Source: Petrosia ficiformis (Eukaryota; Porifera; Demospongiae; Haplosclerida; Petrosiidae). From it: a DNA stretch of 64,000 nucleotides. How positions within the stretch are numbered: position 1 is the first letter of the stretch; each line of letters opens with the position of its first letter. The stretch spans positions 1,533,960 to 1,597,959 of the forward strand of contig OX345641.1 in assembly GCA_947044365.1 (NCBI GenBank). The letters run 5' to 3'. Below are positions 62,474 to 64,000 of the stretch, one piece after another. The notes under the pieces are model-generated. The model worked only from the letters and a program-made list of their open reading frames with translations. It did not search any database and had not been told where the DNA came from. Both the position numbers and the translations under genes were made by a program.

Positions 62474-64000
62474 CTAATTGTAAAATTTAACTAAGACTAA
62501 AATTATGAGAAAAAGGTCATACTACAACTAAAAGAGGTCACTATTAAGATAGAACTAAATAATGGTATTCAGATTGCTGGCACAAATATCACGATACGAT
62601 ACAGTATCACGATATTTGAAATAATATTGAAATACTTATAAAATGTATATACACCTGTAAATGTCCTGTTTGGTTGTATTTGTCAAGAAATCAATCAAAG
62701 TTATACACACTAGCTTGTTATAATTGCTTTTAGGTATAAAATTAGACAAATGGGAAAAACCTGGTTTACTAAACTGCCCAATCCAGTGTATTGGTACATC
62801 CGAAGCCAAGATGGCTCATTACTGACACACACATTGACATGTCCGTGTTGTTACATTCACAAGTACACCAATTACTGTTAAAACTACTGTTGAACTACTG
62901 TAGTGTGATAATGAAACTACTGAGTAATTACTGTACTGTATGGTGCAAACATGGGTATTAGTAATAGATACAGTATATGTCAATAAAATGTCACCATACA
63001 GTAACAGTAATTATCTTAGTTCTACTGTCAGTATAGTACAGTAATTACTGTCTCACTACTGTGGTGTTGAATTGACAAGTACACCAATTACTGTTAAAAC
63101 TACTGTTGAACTACTGTAGTGTGATAATGAAACTACTGAGTAATTACTGTACTGTATGGTGCAAACATGGGTATTAGTAATAGATACAGTATATGTCAAT
63201 AAAATGTCACCATACAGTAACAGTAATTATCTTAGTTCTACTGTCAGTATAGTACAGTAATTACTGTCTCACTACTGTGGTGTTGAATTGACAAGTACAC
63301 CAATTACTGTTAAAACTACTGTTGAACTACTGTAGTGCAGAAATGATACTATTGAGTAATTACTGTACTGTATGGTGCAAACATGGGTATTAGTAATAGA
63401 TACAGTATATGTCAATAAAATGTCACCATACAGTAACAGTAATTACCTTAGTTCTACTGTCAGTATAGTATAGTAATTACTGTCTCACTACTGTGGTGTT
63501 GAATTGACAAGTACACCAATTACTGTTAAAACTACTGTTGAACTACTGTAGTGTGATAATGAAACTACTGAGTAATTACTGTACTGTATGGTGACTTTTT
63601 ATTGACATATACTGTACTAGTAACAGTACATGTTTCAAGGTGATAGTAATAGATGATTTAAAAACTGAGGTAGTAGCATTAGTATTAGTAATAGTTATAC
63701 AATCTCAATGTCGAGGTAACAGTAATAGTGAAGTAGGACCAGAGAGATGTTTTAGTATTGAAGGGAAATGTTTTGGCCAGAAAGGTGTAGACTTATTGAT
63801 TCTGTTTTTGACAAACTCATGAACATTTAAAGTAATGGTCATTTAGTTTAAAACATGAAAGAACTTCAAAGAAACCCAATACTATAGTAATCCATAACAG
63901 TAACACTGACTTAGGAGGTAATAGTAATTTTCTGATTTTTAAGGTAATACTGATTTAGGAGGTATTAGTAAGAGTAATATAGCGATTTTTAAAATATTAA
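62474..64000. other. Terminal region upstream of the visible eEF1D exons
   Basis: It holds a MITE family B fragment (about 62480-62560), short ATCACGATA-rich sequence near 62590-62620, the repeat array at 62850-63616, and unique A/T-rich sequence with AGTAATAG motifs to the end. No convincing exon was found. Confidence 0.55.
62850..63616. repeat. Tandemly expanded MITE-like element (about 216-bp period)
   Basis: GTACACCAATTACTGTTAAA recurs at 62873, 63079, 63295 and 63511. Units contain ATGTCAATAAAATGTCACCA and the complementary TACTGTATGGTG, and the last ends GACTTTTTATTGACATATAC. A single, non-expanded copy is nested at about 46400-46623. Confidence 0.85.

Noticed and set aside
62640..62700. 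Possible extra upstream eEF1D exon on the minus strand ending at a gtgtat donor
   Set aside because: The only open frame does not match the phase needed by exon 62427-62473 and the protein has no similarity to eEF1D.

Overview
The window looks like nuclear DNA of a demosponge; an Amphimedon-like genome is my inference and was not checked against a reference. The sequence is AT-rich. Genes have many short introns with GT-AG borders. Protein families are animal: receptor tyrosine kinases (RTKs) with EGF exons, a Hippo kinase, ERICH3, THEG, EBAG9, eEF1B-delta and AASDHPPT. Introns are full of microsatellites and short inverted-repeat elements (MITEs). I assembled exons by hand from splice signals, phase and protein conservation. 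For every complete model the exon lengths sum to a multiple of three.

Region 1 (1-34.8 kb) is a tandem array of four related extracellular-protein genes on the + strand. Two are RTKs: RTK-1 (5' end outside the window, stop at 4178) and RTK-2 (5330-11366). They have phase-1 EGF exons, one membrane segment and a full kinase domain. Two are secreted (13159-18909 and 19971-32711). RTK-2 and both secreted proteins share one N-terminal domain plus a Cys-rich furin-like exon, but the secreted genes replace the membrane and kinase part with a VWD domain and a C-terminal module. The second secreted gene also carries two nearly identical IgGFc-binding-type domains made by an internal 4.2-kb duplication. 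Decayed exons, half-exon copies and expanding minisatellites show that the array is still being rearranged.

Region 2 (34.8-47.5 kb) has two genes on the - strand: an ERICH3 orthologue (968 aa) and an MST1/2 (STK3/4, Hippo) kinase (460 aa, kinase plus SARAH). Region 3 (48.7-57.3 kb) has AASDHPPT (phosphopantetheinyl transferase, +), THEG/SPMAP2-like (-) and EBAG9/RCAS1 (+). AASDHPPT and THEG converge with overlapping 3' ends. THEG and EBAG9 diverge from a 66-bp shared promoter. Region 4 (58.0-62.5 kb) is the C-terminal part of eEF1B-delta (-), with a 16-nt microexon.

Both genes expected to act in cilia or sperm (ERICH3, THEG) have an RFX X-box-like site just upstream of the start codon. The most unusual DNA structures are a 139-bp perfect inverted repeat inside an AASDHPPT intron, several hAT-like MITEs with 8-bp target duplications, a probable tRNA-derived SINE, and 240-bp-period arrays of EGF exons.
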